NCBI GenBank assembly: GCA_943788615.1
Contig: CALSQY010000004.1
Location: 1 to 64,000 of the forward strand
Direction of reading: 5' to 3'
From: UBA4465 sp002292365
GTDB lineage: Bacteria > Bacteroidota > Bacteroidia > Cytophagales > Cyclobacteriaceae
DNA length: 64,000 nt
Shown in pieces: positions 53,537-62,827 of this stretch. The first letter of the stretch is position 1. Every line of letters begins with the position of its first letter. The translations under genes and the position numbers were made by a program. The notes below the pieces were generated by a model that was not told the DNA's origin, did not search any database, and saw nothing but the letters and a program-made list of their open reading frames with translations.

Positions 53537-56500
53537 ATGAAAATCTTCCTCACCGCTTTCGCGTTACTTTCTTTTGTATTTATATCTGAAATTAAGGCAC
53601 AAATTCCTGTTTCAGATTGTCCCGCTTCACCCTATGCGATTGATATCACCCAGCCTGACGGTACCAAAATTAGTATTATAGGCAAGGGCAGCATGAAGAA
53701 CTCCTGGACCGAAACTTTGGATGGGTACAGTATAGTGAAAAATAAAGATGGAGTTTATGAATATGCACAAAAGGACAACAATCGATTGATTCCCTCTGGT
53801 TTTTTAGTTCAAGAGGATAAGAACAATGTGGATAACCAAAATTTTCTTGATAAACAGACGAAGCACCTCCGATCAACTATTACTACCGAAGAATTGACAC
53901 CTGCCCTTATAACGGATACATCTGCAGAAAACAATCCAGGAATTAATTTAGCCTTTCCGACGCAAGGGACGCATAAAGTATTGGTTTTATTAATTGATTA
54001 TCCTGACTTAACTGCAACACATACTGTCGCGGAATTTGAGAATTTCATGAATCAGGAAGATTACAATGATACCGGTAGTTTTAGAGATTACTATCTTAAA
54101 GTATCAGATAATAAACTAGATGTGAATGCAGATGTGGTGGGATGGTATAGAGCGGACAGTGCTTACGAATATTATGGTAAAAAAAATGGTTACGAAAGGA
54201 CAAGAGGGTTGGTCCGTGAGGCAGTCGATGCAGCAGAGGCTGCCGGTGTTGATTTTTCTATCTATGACAATGATGAGGACGGTTATATTGATGGGATCAT
54301 TTTAGTTCATGCAGGGCAAGGTGCTGAAGAAGGGAGCCTAGAAGATTATATTTGGAGTCACCGATCTTCATTAGGTAGTGATTATTATAGGACTTATGAT
54401 GACATCATCATTAATGATTATATGGTAAATCCAGAACGACGTGTATGGTCTAACAGTGGTGCAGGGGGTATGGTTGGAATAGGTGTTTTCTGTCATGAAT
54501 TCGGTCATGGGTTGAATTTACCTGATTTATATGATATCGATTACAGTTCGGCCGGTGTAGGTAGTTGGGGATTGATGGCTGGTGCGACCTGGTTGGGTGA
54601 TGAAAAAGTTCCTGGATTTATGTCTGCTTGGAGTCGAGTTACTTTGGGTTGGATCACACCAGAAAAGATATCAAGTGGTTCCTATGCTTTGGTAGCATCA
54701 ACAACGAGTACTGTTGTTTACAAGATCAATACGGCAGTACCTGGAGAATATTTTTTGCTCGAAAATAGGCAGCAAATTGGTCAAGATACTTATCTAAAGG
54801 GAAGTGGCTTAGCCATTTGGCATATTGATGATAACCGAAGAGTAAGTGATAATTCCGATAATGCTGATGAAAGTCATAGATTAGTAGATTTGGAACAAGC
54901 CGATGGATTAGGTCATTTGTACATTGAAGATGGTGCTTCCGATGATGGAGATCTTTTTCCGGGAAGCTCCGAAAATACTTCATTCACAGATGCTACTTCA
55001 CCTAATTCAAAAACTTACGACCTAGTCACCTCAGGAATCGAAATTACAGGTATCAGCGAGGAGAGTGGGATAGTTAATTTCAATGTTAGTGGTGGAGATG
55101 AGAGATATGATCCGGTTGACGTAATATTTTCTCTAGATCTTTCCAATTATGCAAGCGCTCAAAATCCACCTTATATTTATGGTGAATGGGATAATTTTTG
55201 TACAAACTGCAATGCCATGGCAGATACCGATGATGATGGTATTTGGACCGATACCATTAGTATGGGAAGAGGGGATTATAAATTTATTTTTTTGACTGGG
55301 GCCGCTTTTGTTACTGGTACGGATTATGAAGGTTTTAGTGGAGTGGCTACTGATTGTAACGTTTTGGCTGAGGCAGGCTCAGTTTTTACAACAGATCATT
55401 ATTTTCGAAGTTTACAAGTGTTGGGTGAAACTGAATTTCAGTTCTATGGGGGAAACACGGTGAAATGGAATGATTGTCCTGTAATCAATCTCACTATGAA
55501 TATTACAGCTGCAAACAGTACAGAGGCTATAGCTAATGGTGTAATATCTAATGATGATTACTTAGTACTAACTTTTACCAGTAGTCAAGGCACTATAGAT
55601 TTTTCAGCTGAGGATATTACTGCAGCCGGAGGAATTATTAGTGACTTTTCTGAAACAAGTACTTCGGTTTATACAGCTATTTTTACCCCATTATCTGATG
55701 GGGCTACTAGCATTGATGTTGCAGCAGGTACTTTTACAGATGCAGCAGGCAACAGCAATACGGCAGCATCTCAGTTTAATTGGACTTATGATGGTACTTT
55801 ACCTATCATGGAAATCACCGCTACCAACACTGAGGGAGTTATAGCTCAAAATACTATATCTAATGACTCTGCTCTAACCATTACTTTTACAAGCAGCGAG
55901 GAAATCGAAGATTTTGTAGTCGATGATATCACCGTCACTGGAGGAATTATTAGTGACTTTTCCGCTACTAGTGCTTCAATTTACACGGCTACTTTTACCC
56001 CATCAGCTGATGGGGCTACCACTATTGGCGTAGCAGCAGGCACTTTTGAAGATGCAGCAGGTAATACCAATCTGATAGTATCTCAATTCAATTGGACCTA
56101 TGATGTTACGTCACCTACCATGGAGATCACCGCCGCGAATAGTGAGGGTCCGGTTGGACAAGGCACCACATCCAGTGATGCTGCATTGACTTTAACCTTT
56201 ACGAGCAGTGAGGAAACTGATGACTTTACAGTCGATGATATCATCGTAACTGGAGGAATTATTAGTGACTTTTCCGCTACTAGTGCTTCAATTTACACGA
56301 CTACTTTTACCCCATCAGCTGATGGGGCTACCACTATTGATGTAGCAGCAGGCACTTTTGAAGATGCAGCAGGCAACAACAACACGGCAGCATCTCAGTT
56401 CAATTGGACTTATGAGGAAGAAGTTCTTAAAATTGATTTGCTGGAGCAATCCGTACCTTTTGCTTTTCATCCAAATCCTGCTCAAGACATTATGCATATA

Positions 56501-56680
56501 AGAGTATCAAATATCAAAGAAGTGGAGGTGCTCGAAATGTTCAATTTATCTGGAAAAAAGGTTCTAAATTTTCGTAGCGACGTTGGACAAGTAGATTTGA
56601 CGAGATTACCGGAAGGAATTTATTTAATAAGGTCAAATAATAATTTAATGAGACCACAAAAAATAATTATTTCAAAATGA
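53537..56680 (+). CDS. secreted M6-family metalloprotease with tandem Ig-like repeats and T9SS sorting domain
   Basis: 1047-residue exoprotein. Signal peptide (FLTAFALLSFVFISEIKAQ), then an M6 (immune inhibitor A-like) catalytic domain with HEFGHGLNLPDLYD at about residue 320 (HExxHxxxxxxD zinc site). A beta-rich insert follows (about 530-650), then three Ig-like repeats of exactly 104 residues (about 654-965) with the shared pattern GGIISDFS and DGAT-I-VAAGTF-DAAGN. The C-terminal ~75 residues (FAFHPNPAQDIMHIRV through GIYLIRSNNN) are a type A sorting domain for the type IX secretion system. It probably digests extracellular protein or attaches to surfaces. A terminator hairpin follows at 56854. 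Confidence 0.92.
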   Translation: MKIFLTAFALLSFVFISEIKAQIPVSDCPASPYAIDITQPDGTKISIIGKGSMKNSWTETLDGYSIVKNKDGVYEYAQKDNNRLIPSGFLVQEDKNNVDNQNFLDKQTKHLRSTITTEELTPALITDTSAENNPGINLAFPTQGTHKVLVLLIDYPDLTATHTVAEFENFMNQEDYNDTGSFRDYYLKVSDNKLDVNADVVGWYRADSAYEYYGKKNGYERTRGLVREAVDAAEAAGVDFSIYDNDEDGYIDGIILVHAGQGAEEGSLEDYIWSHRSSLGSDYYRTYDDIIINDYMVNPERRVWSNSGAGGMVGIGVFCHEFGHGLNLPDLYDIDYSSAGVGSWGLMAGATWLGDEKVPGFMSAWSRVTLGWITPEKISSGSYALVASTTSTVVYKINTAVPGEYFLLENRQQIGQDTYLKGSGLAIWHIDDNRRVSDNSDNADESHRLVDLEQADGLGHLYIEDGASDDGDLFPGSSENTSFTDATSPNSKTYDLVTSGIEITGISEESGIVNFNVSGGDERYDPVDVIFSLDLSNYASAQNPPYIYGEWDNFCTNCNAMADTDDDGIWTDTISMGRGDYKFIFLTGAAFVTGTDYEGFSGVATDCNVLAEAGSVFTTDHYFRSLQVLGETEFQFYGGNTVKWNDCPVINLTMNITAANSTEAIANGVISNDDYLVLTFTSSQGTIDFSAEDITAAGGIISDFSETSTSVYTAIFTPLSDGATSIDVAAGTFTDAAGNSNTAASQFNWTYDGTLPIMEITATNTEGVIAQNTISNDSALTITFTSSEEIEDFVVDDITVTGGIISDFSATSASIYTATFTPSADGATTIGVAAGTFEDAAGNTNLIVSQFNWTYDVTSPTMEITAANSEGPVGQGTTSSDAALTLTFTSSEETDDFTVDDIIVTGGIISDFSATSASIYTTTFTPSADGATTIDVAAGTFEDAAGNNNTAASQFNWTYEEEVLKIDLLEQSVPFAFHPNPAQDIMHIRVSNIKEVEVLEMFNLSGKKVLNFRSDVGQVDLTRLPEGIYLIRSNNNLMRPQKIIISK
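55496..56431 (+). repeat. three 312-bp tandem repeats in the M6 protease gene
   Basis: Units begin at 55496, 55808 and 56120 with exactly 312-bp spacing. Units two and three share a long nearly identical segment around 55940-56035 and 56252-56347, much closer than either is to unit one, which indicates recent duplication or gene conversion. Confidence 0.9.
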
Positions 56681-57094
56681 TTGATTGAATGAGAGTAATT
56701 TATTTCCTTATTTATAGGTAATGATAAATTTACAGCAATTTATTCTCATTATATTCGTCAATCCTGATCCATGATTAATAGTAGTTAATCAATAAATAAT
56801 CATAATATAAGTCAGCTTTCTTGAGTTCATTTTGTTGTTTGAAATTAAAATAAAAGCACCCTTACTTGATGAGTTAAGTGAGGGGGCTTATTGTTAGAAA
56901 TCTACTCATGGATAACATCTCCAAATAAAACACATTACTTCACTCATCTAAATAATATTAATTATCAGTGACTCTTGCTACATCTTTCAGTAGGTAACAT
57001 AAAAAAGACAGATTAAATAGGAATGCTCTAAAATTGTTTTATTCTATTTTTTTGTTTATTTTAAAATATCTTTAATTATTTCAAAATTACAGCT
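56681..57094. other. intergenic region between the two exoprotein genes
   Basis: About 410 AT-rich bases. Apart from the hairpin at 56854-56889 I see no gene, tRNA or clear promoter motif. Confidence 0.4.
56854..56889 (+). terminator. hairpin terminator downstream of the M6 protease gene
   Basis: A 14-bp stem with one mismatch and an 8-base loop (56854-56867 with 56876-56889). The plus-strand T-run is weak; the A-rich upstream flank makes it a better terminator on the minus strand. Confidence 0.55.
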
Positions 57095-60000
57095 ATGCAA
57101 TTATTAAGGTCTTTCATTTACCTCGTTCTACTGATATCAACTCATTTTTTTAATCAGTTTGATGCCATGGCGCAAAGAGATAATCAACCCGTCGATCCCT
57201 CATTTTATGAAGGCTATAAATGGCGAAATCTAGGCCCAAATAGAGGGGGAAGATCACTCAGTTCGACAGGAAGTCCAGGTCGGGTCAACGAATATTACTT
57301 TGGAGCAACCGGTGGAGGACTATGGAAAACGATCGATGGGGGTAATGATTGGTTTCCTGTTACGGATGGTCAGATCAAGTCATCAAGTATTGGGGCAGTT
57401 GCTGTGGCGGAAACAAATCCTGATATTATCTACATTGGAGGAGGTGAAACGCAGCTAAGAGGTAGTATTACGCAAGGAGAAGGTGTTTATAAATCCATTG
57501 ATGGGGGTAAAAATTGGAGAGACCTTGGACTTAAAGAGACGCAGGCCATATCAAGAATTAGGGTGCACCCTACTGATCCGGATATCGTTTATATAGCGGC
57601 CTTGGGTCACCCCTATGGGGAGAATGAGCAAAGAGGTGTTTTTCGGTCGATCGATGGGGGTAATCATTGGCAGAAAGTACTTTATGTAAGTGATCGTGCG
57701 GGTGCAGCAGACCTGATTATTGATCGTACTAATCCTAAAATACTTTATGCTTCAACTTGGCAAGTATACCGCAAAACATGGAAAATGTGGGGAGGAGGTC
57801 CGGACAGTAAACTTTTTAAATCACTTGATGGTGGAGATACTTGGATAGAACTTACCAAAAATTCAGGTATGCCTGAAGGCCCGATAGGTAAAATTGGGGT
57901 GACCGTTTCTCCAGCGGATCCCAATCGTATATGGGCGATTATCGAAGCAAATGAAGGGGGTATTTTTAGATCTGATGATGGAGGATGGACCTGGCTACGC
58001 GTAAATCGTGATAGAAAATTAAGGCAAAGAGCTTTTTATTATTCAAGAATCTATGCCGATCCATTAGATCGAGAGACTGTGTATGGTCTTAATGTCCAAT
58101 TTTGGAAATCAACAGATGGAGGTGTCACCTTTGAAGAGGAAATTAAAGTACCCCATGGCGACAATCATGATCTATGGATTGATCCTAACAATCCACTTCG
58201 CATGATTAGTTCTAATGACGGAGGAGGGACTGTTTCAGTAAATGGAGGAAAGTCATGGACGGAAGAAGACTATCCTACCGCTCAATTCTACCACGTTATG
58301 ACCACAAGTGATGTCCCTTATCATGTTGCTGGAGCTCAGCAAGATAACAGTACTTTAGCCATGCCATCAGATGGATGGGGGCACATGCAAGCTAGAGGAC
58401 CTAACCATGGCTGGTACTATCCTGTCGGTGGGGGTGAAAGTGGATGGATTACACAAAGTCCCACGAATCCAGACGTTTTTTATGCGGGTAGTCAAGGGGC
58501 ATTATTAACTAGATATAACAGAAAAACAGGTCAAAACAGGGACATACAGGTTTACCCACGGTTTTTTTCCGGAGAACCTTCGAGCGCTTTGCCTGAACGT
58601 TGGCAATGGACCTTTCCTATTATGTTTTCCCCATTGGATGATCAGATCATGTATACCTGCTCTCAGCATGTTTGGAAAACAACCAACGATGGACAAACAT
58701 GGGAGAAAATCAGTCCAGATTTGACCTATGCGGATCCAGCAACGCTCGGTGTAACGGGTGGTGTCATTACCAAAGATATGAATGGTCCTGAAATATATGC
58801 GACGGTATTTGCCTTAGCACCTTCCAATCACGACGTCAATACGATATGGGCAGGTTCTGATGACGGCAAAGTCCATATCACAAGGAATGGAGGTAAGAAA
58901 TGGGTGGATATTACTCCTAAAGAATTACCGAAATTTTCTAGAGTAAGTATCATTGAGGAAAGCAAGTTTAAACCAGGGACTTTATATCTGGCTGCCAATC
59001 GTTATCAGACCGACGACCGCGAACCCTATGTTTTTAAAACCAATGACTTTGGTAAGACGTGGACAAAAATAACGATAGGCATCGAACCTGGCCATTTTGC
59101 TAGAGCGATTAGAGAAGACTTGGTCAAAGCGGGATTACTGTATTTGGCGACGGAACATGGGGTCTATGTATCTTTTAATGATGGGGCAATGTGGCAGTCT
59201 TTACAACTCAATCTTCCCGATACACCCATAAGAGATTTGGTGTTAAGGGATAATGATGTGGTTTTGGGATCACATGGAAGAGGTTTTTGGATTTTGGACG
59301 ACATCATTCCTTTTCGAAGTGCGGCAGCTGTGAATCCAGCGGATGAGGTTCTTTTGTACCCACCTAGTGATCCTATTAGAGGCATTTATCCAGCCAAAAT
59401 TCAATATTATTTGAAAGAACAAGTAGATTCGGTTCATATAGATCTTTTGGATCCGAATGGGATGCTGATTCATTCCTTTTCGGGATATACCCCTGAGTAT
59501 GTTCCAGATCCAAATATTTCAAGATGGATGCGAGGAGGGAGTACTGTGCCAACAACTGCAAAAGGATTGAATACGTTTACTTGGGATTTGCGTTATCCCG
59601 GGGCTATCTCTTTTGAAGATATGATTATTTGGAGTGCTCGACCTCAAAGAGGTCCCTTGGCGCCCTTAGGAAATTATCAGGTAAAAATTCGGGTTGGGGC
59701 AGTACAAAAAACAGAAACTTTTGAAATTAAAATAGATCCTAATTTAGAAGAAATTACGCCTTCCGACCTTCAACTTCAATTTGATTTAGCCATTCAAATT
59801 AGAAACCAAACAAGTTCTGCAAATGAGGCGGTTATTCAAATCAGATCCCTTCGTAATCAATTGGAGGCTTTGATGAAGCATCAGGAGCTGAGTGCATTAA
59901 ATACCTCAGTCCAAGAGATCATTGAAAAAACACGAGGGATTGAAGAGACCTTGTATCAGGTAAAAAATCAGAGTAATCAAGATCCCCTGAACTTCCCCAT

Positions 60001-60217
60001 TAAATTGAATAACCGATTGGCTTCCTTGAGAAGAAGTGTGGAAAATGGGCAGGCAAGACCCACGGATGCGGCTTATGTGGTATTTGATGAACTGAAGGGA
60101 GCATTGACTCAATTACTGACTCAATTAGATACCCTCTTATCAGAAGATTTGAATCGTTTGAATGATGCCTTTATGGCTCAAGGATTCAAAGCCATTGAAA
60201 TTAAAAAAGCACCTTGA
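57095..60217 (+). CDS. exported BNR/VPS10-like beta-propeller protein
   Basis: 1040 residues with a signal peptide (IYLVLLISTHFFNQFDAMAQ). The body has many BNR/Asp-box repeats of the form SxDGGxxW (TIDGGNDWFPV, SIDGGKNWRDL, SIDGGNHWQKV, SLDGGDTWIEL, SDDGGWTWLRV, NDGQTWEKI, NDFGKTWTKI), forming sortilin/VPS10-like propellers, followed by a beta-sandwich-like part and a C-terminal alpha-helical region (about 890-1030) with Leu/Gln-rich helices. Related Bacteroidota proteins are annotated as glycosyl hydrolases or sialidase-like, but no catalytic residues can be assigned; a binding or protein-interaction role is equally possible. Single gene. Confidence 0.85.
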   Translation: MQLLRSFIYLVLLISTHFFNQFDAMAQRDNQPVDPSFYEGYKWRNLGPNRGGRSLSSTGSPGRVNEYYFGATGGGLWKTIDGGNDWFPVTDGQIKSSSIGAVAVAETNPDIIYIGGGETQLRGSITQGEGVYKSIDGGKNWRDLGLKETQAISRIRVHPTDPDIVYIAALGHPYGENEQRGVFRSIDGGNHWQKVLYVSDRAGAADLIIDRTNPKILYASTWQVYRKTWKMWGGGPDSKLFKSLDGGDTWIELTKNSGMPEGPIGKIGVTVSPADPNRIWAIIEANEGGIFRSDDGGWTWLRVNRDRKLRQRAFYYSRIYADPLDRETVYGLNVQFWKSTDGGVTFEEEIKVPHGDNHDLWIDPNNPLRMISSNDGGGTVSVNGGKSWTEEDYPTAQFYHVMTTSDVPYHVAGAQQDNSTLAMPSDGWGHMQARGPNHGWYYPVGGGESGWITQSPTNPDVFYAGSQGALLTRYNRKTGQNRDIQVYPRFFSGEPSSALPERWQWTFPIMFSPLDDQIMYTCSQHVWKTTNDGQTWEKISPDLTYADPATLGVTGGVITKDMNGPEIYATVFALAPSNHDVNTIWAGSDDGKVHITRNGGKKWVDITPKELPKFSRVSIIEESKFKPGTLYLAANRYQTDDREPYVFKTNDFGKTWTKITIGIEPGHFARAIREDLVKAGLLYLATEHGVYVSFNDGAMWQSLQLNLPDTPIRDLVLRDNDVVLGSHGRGFWILDDIIPFRSAAAVNPADEVLLYPPSDPIRGIYPAKIQYYLKEQVDSVHIDLLDPNGMLIHSFSGYTPEYVPDPNISRWMRGGSTVPTTAKGLNTFTWDLRYPGAISFEDMIIWSARPQRGPLAPLGNYQVKIRVGAVQKTETFEIKIDPNLEEITPSDLQLQFDLAIQIRNQTSSANEAVIQIRSLRNQLEALMKHQELSALNTSVQEIIEKTRGIEETLYQVKNQSNQDPLNFPIKLNNRLASLRRSVENGQARPTDAAYVVFDELKGALTQLLTQLDTLLSEDLNRLNDAFMAQGFKAIEIKKAP

Positions 60218-60240
60218 AAGTGAGTTTTTTAGAAAATATT

Positions 60241-61614
60241 TCAGCTAAATAACTGACTTAAAATGACGTCATGAATGGCGGTAGGACTTAAGTTGCTTTC
60301 TATGCCTTTATGACCAATGAATACGGCTTTATCTGCATCTTTTAATTGAATACGCCCGTGAGATCCTTTAACTAGGCTCGCATCTAAAGGAATGAAATCC
60401 ATCAGCGTTCTGAATCCTAATTTTTTTCCAAGAAGCTTTAAGAGGATTCTAGGCATGATCAACTTTTTTTTTGGATCAAAAAACATTTCTCCGGGATCAT
60501 ATCCAGGTTTGTTATGAATGGCCACAGTCCGAGCAAAATCAGGAGCTTTCTTGTCGTCCTCCCAATAATAATAGGTAAACCAACATTTTTCTTTTGCCAC
60601 GATGACCAGATCACCACTGCGATCATGGTTGATGTGATATGCTGGTTGCTGGTCAGCATTTAATACGAGTTCAATATCAGGATGGGCTCTTAAATTATTT
60701 TCAATTTCCTTTGTTTTACTTTTATCATTTATATAAACATGGGCGACTTGATGATCAGCCAAAGCAAAAGCCTTTGATGCACCCGCATCTAGTATCTCAA
60801 GTCCATTTTCCTTTCGAACTTCTATGAGATCCATTGACCTGAGTAAGCGATTGATATGTATGGGATGATGTACATCTGTAATGCCGTATTCTGAAAGTAT
60901 ATTTACGTGTACCCCTTTGTTTTCAAGAGCTGTAATAAGCTTTGCACAGACCCTATCGATTTCGGCCGAATCTTGGTCAACATACTTGGGGTCATGTCCG
61001 AATTTTTGGAGGACATAATCAAGATGGGGTAAATAGATAAGTATTAAATCAGGATTGTGCCATTCATGAACTTTTAAAGAGGCTTTAGCGATCCATTCGC
61101 TGGACTTTATGGTGGTTTTTGGACCCCAAAAATCAAAAAGGGGAAAAGTCCCCAGCTCTTGTTGCAGTTTCTGACGTAAATTGGGTGGAAAGGAATAACA
61201 ATCGGGTACCTTCAATCCATCGGCACGGTATTGGGGTCTGGGGGTCACAGAATAGTCAACCTTTGAGTACATATTGTACCACCAAAACATATTGGCACAG
61301 GTAAAGTTTGGATCTCTTGCTTTCGCATTTTCCCAAATACTTGGGGATTGAACCAGTTTATTGGATTGCGCCCAGAGTTTGATTTCTTGCTGCTCTTTAA
61401 AAAACCATCCATTAGCGACGATGCCATGTTCACTGGGCCATTTCCCCGTGAGGTAGGTAGTCTGAGCTGAACAGGTCACTGCGGGCAGTACGGGATCAAT
61501 ATAAGAAAGGTTTTTACCTTCCACCCATTGCTTTAAAAAGGGAGTTTTAGATCCAATGATTCTTTTAGAGAGGCCAACTACATTGATGATGGCCGTTTTA
61601 TTCAACTTCGGCAT
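60241..61614 (-). CDS. eboF: alkaline-phosphatase-superfamily protein of the ebo cluster (EboF-like)
   Basis: 457-residue nucleotide pyrophosphatase/phosphodiesterase-like protein. The catalytic Thr is in LPAVTCSAQTTYLTGKWPSEHGIVANGWF (about residue 47), and metal ligands appear in LIYLPHLDYVLQKFGHD, LSEYGITDVHHPIHI and the C-terminal GSHGR. The usual first metal Asp (DG) is replaced: the strand reads IINVVGLSK. No signal peptide, so probably cytoplasmic. It overlaps eboE by 17 bases and is the last gene of the visible ebo genes, where this phosphatase is a regular member. Its substrate is unknown. Confidence 0.8.
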   Translation of the reverse strand: MPKLNKTAIINVVGLSKRIIGSKTPFLKQWVEGKNLSYIDPVLPAVTCSAQTTYLTGKWPSEHGIVANGWFFKEQQEIKLWAQSNKLVQSPSIWENAKARDPNFTCANMFWWYNMYSKVDYSVTPRPQYRADGLKVPDCYSFPPNLRQKLQQELGTFPLFDFWGPKTTIKSSEWIAKASLKVHEWHNPDLILIYLPHLDYVLQKFGHDPKYVDQDSAEIDRVCAKLITALENKGVHVNILSEYGITDVHHPIHINRLLRSMDLIEVRKENGLEILDAGASKAFALADHQVAHVYINDKSKTKEIENNLRAHPDIELVLNADQQPAYHINHDRSGDLVIVAKEKCWFTYYYWEDDKKAPDFARTVAIHNKPGYDPGEMFFDPKKKLIMPRILLKLLGKKLGFRTLMDFIPLDASLVKGSHGRIQLKDADKAVFIGHKGIESNLSPTAIHDVILSQLFS

Positions 61615-62827
61615 GTTTATTTAAGGTTTTTTTTACCCAGTTTAACTCTCGAATAATACTATTGACCCTATCTATTTGCATATTTTTTGGTAATACGTCC
61701 CAGGTATAGGTTTCTACCTCTAGATGCTGAGTGAAAGGGTCCTTCAACCAAAGGCGTAAGGTTTCAATGATGTCTTCTTGTGTGGAATAAAGTTTACCGT
61801 AGGTTTCTGTAAATACAGGGACATGGAAGTGTGTTCTTATTTCATCATAGGCATACTCATCAAGGGAAGATAGGGCGGAACCTAAATCTGTGTATCGCAT
61901 CAATTTTCCATCGCTTCGTTTAACTACCGCTTGATGTAAATAGGTAGGCTCGTCAAAAGGCAATAACTCTATGGGTACCCAACTTGGGTCGGATTGATTA
62001 CGAATATTCCCTGAACTCAGCGCCGCACTAATTTGTATTCTTCCAATATTAATATCTGCATTTTTGATCCGTGACAAAGCTTCTACAGGCTTTTCAAAGC
62101 CTACGGAAAAATGGCAAACATCGTAGCACATTTGAAAATGCGATCTAATGATCTGATCCGCTTCTTTTTCAGTAACCCCTAGGCGATTGCTAATTTCTGG
62201 AAGGGCTTTGACCAATAAATAGTCATTAAAAAAAGAAACAAATTCTTTACTGGTTTCTATTACACCATCCGGCTCGGGCTCTAGGTCTAGATGTAAGTTT
62301 TTACCGGTTGCATCTTTTAATTTTTTTAAATAACAGATTAGTTCTGTGAACTGTTCACAAGCTGCGGATTTCACACGATTGAGCTCTTTTTCTGTTCGAT
62401 GCCAGTGTCTATATGAAATAGGAGACGTCGATATGCCACCATCCATTCCTTCTGGCAATAATTTAGATAAGATCAGAAAAAGTCTTTGCGTATATGCCAA
62501 CCGATCAGAAGTACTCCAATCTGGCTGATGGACTGCATCTTTTACTTTTTGATGGTGAAAACCACCGTATGGAAAACCATTGATGGTAAAAACATACATG
62601 TTTTCTTCCCTTAACCATGCCTGGAAAGCATTTAATTGGGTTTCCTTAATCAATTCTAAGGCGGCCAAATGGGATAACCGAAGTCCGATGCCAAAGGGGG
62701 ATTCCGTTAAGCCCTTGCGTACTTGGGTCGTATAAGTTTTGAGATTGTGAAAGGTTTCATCCCAAGATTCACCAGGATGAATGTTGCTGCAGTAGGTTAA
62801 GTGTGCCTGATGATGCTCAATTTGCAT
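61598..62827 (-). CDS. eboE: EboE: TIM-barrel (xylose isomerase-like) protein of the ebo cluster
   Basis: About 409 residues. Family pattern: HHQAHLTYCSNIHPGESWDETF at the N-terminus, GIGLRLSHLAALEL, FTINGFPYGGFH, the barrel block LHLDLEPEPDGVIET and MCYDVCHFSVGFEKP, and FHVPVFTE near the end. EboE belongs to a conserved set implicated in handling or export of secondary metabolites in cyanobacteria, and occurs in Bacteroidota and some algal plastids. The start is the ATG at 62827 (MQIEHHQAHLTYC); the in-frame ATG at 62863 adds 12 residues that overlap eboD. Overlaps both neighbours, so translation is probably coupled. Confidence 0.85.
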   Translation of the reverse strand: MQIEHHQAHLTYCSNIHPGESWDETFHNLKTYTTQVRKGLTESPFGIGLRLSHLAALELIKETQLNAFQAWLREENMYVFTINGFPYGGFHHQKVKDAVHQPDWSTSDRLAYTQRLFLILSKLLPEGMDGGISTSPISYRHWHRTEKELNRVKSAACEQFTELICYLKKLKDATGKNLHLDLEPEPDGVIETSKEFVSFFNDYLLVKALPEISNRLGVTEKEADQIIRSHFQMCYDVCHFSVGFEKPVEALSRIKNADINIGRIQISAALSSGNIRNQSDPSWVPIELLPFDEPTYLHQAVVKRSDGKLMRYTDLGSALSSLDEYAYDEIRTHFHVPVFTETYGKLYSTQEDIIETLRLWLKDPFTQHLEVETYTWDVLPKNMQIDRVNSIIRELNWVKKTLNKHAEVE

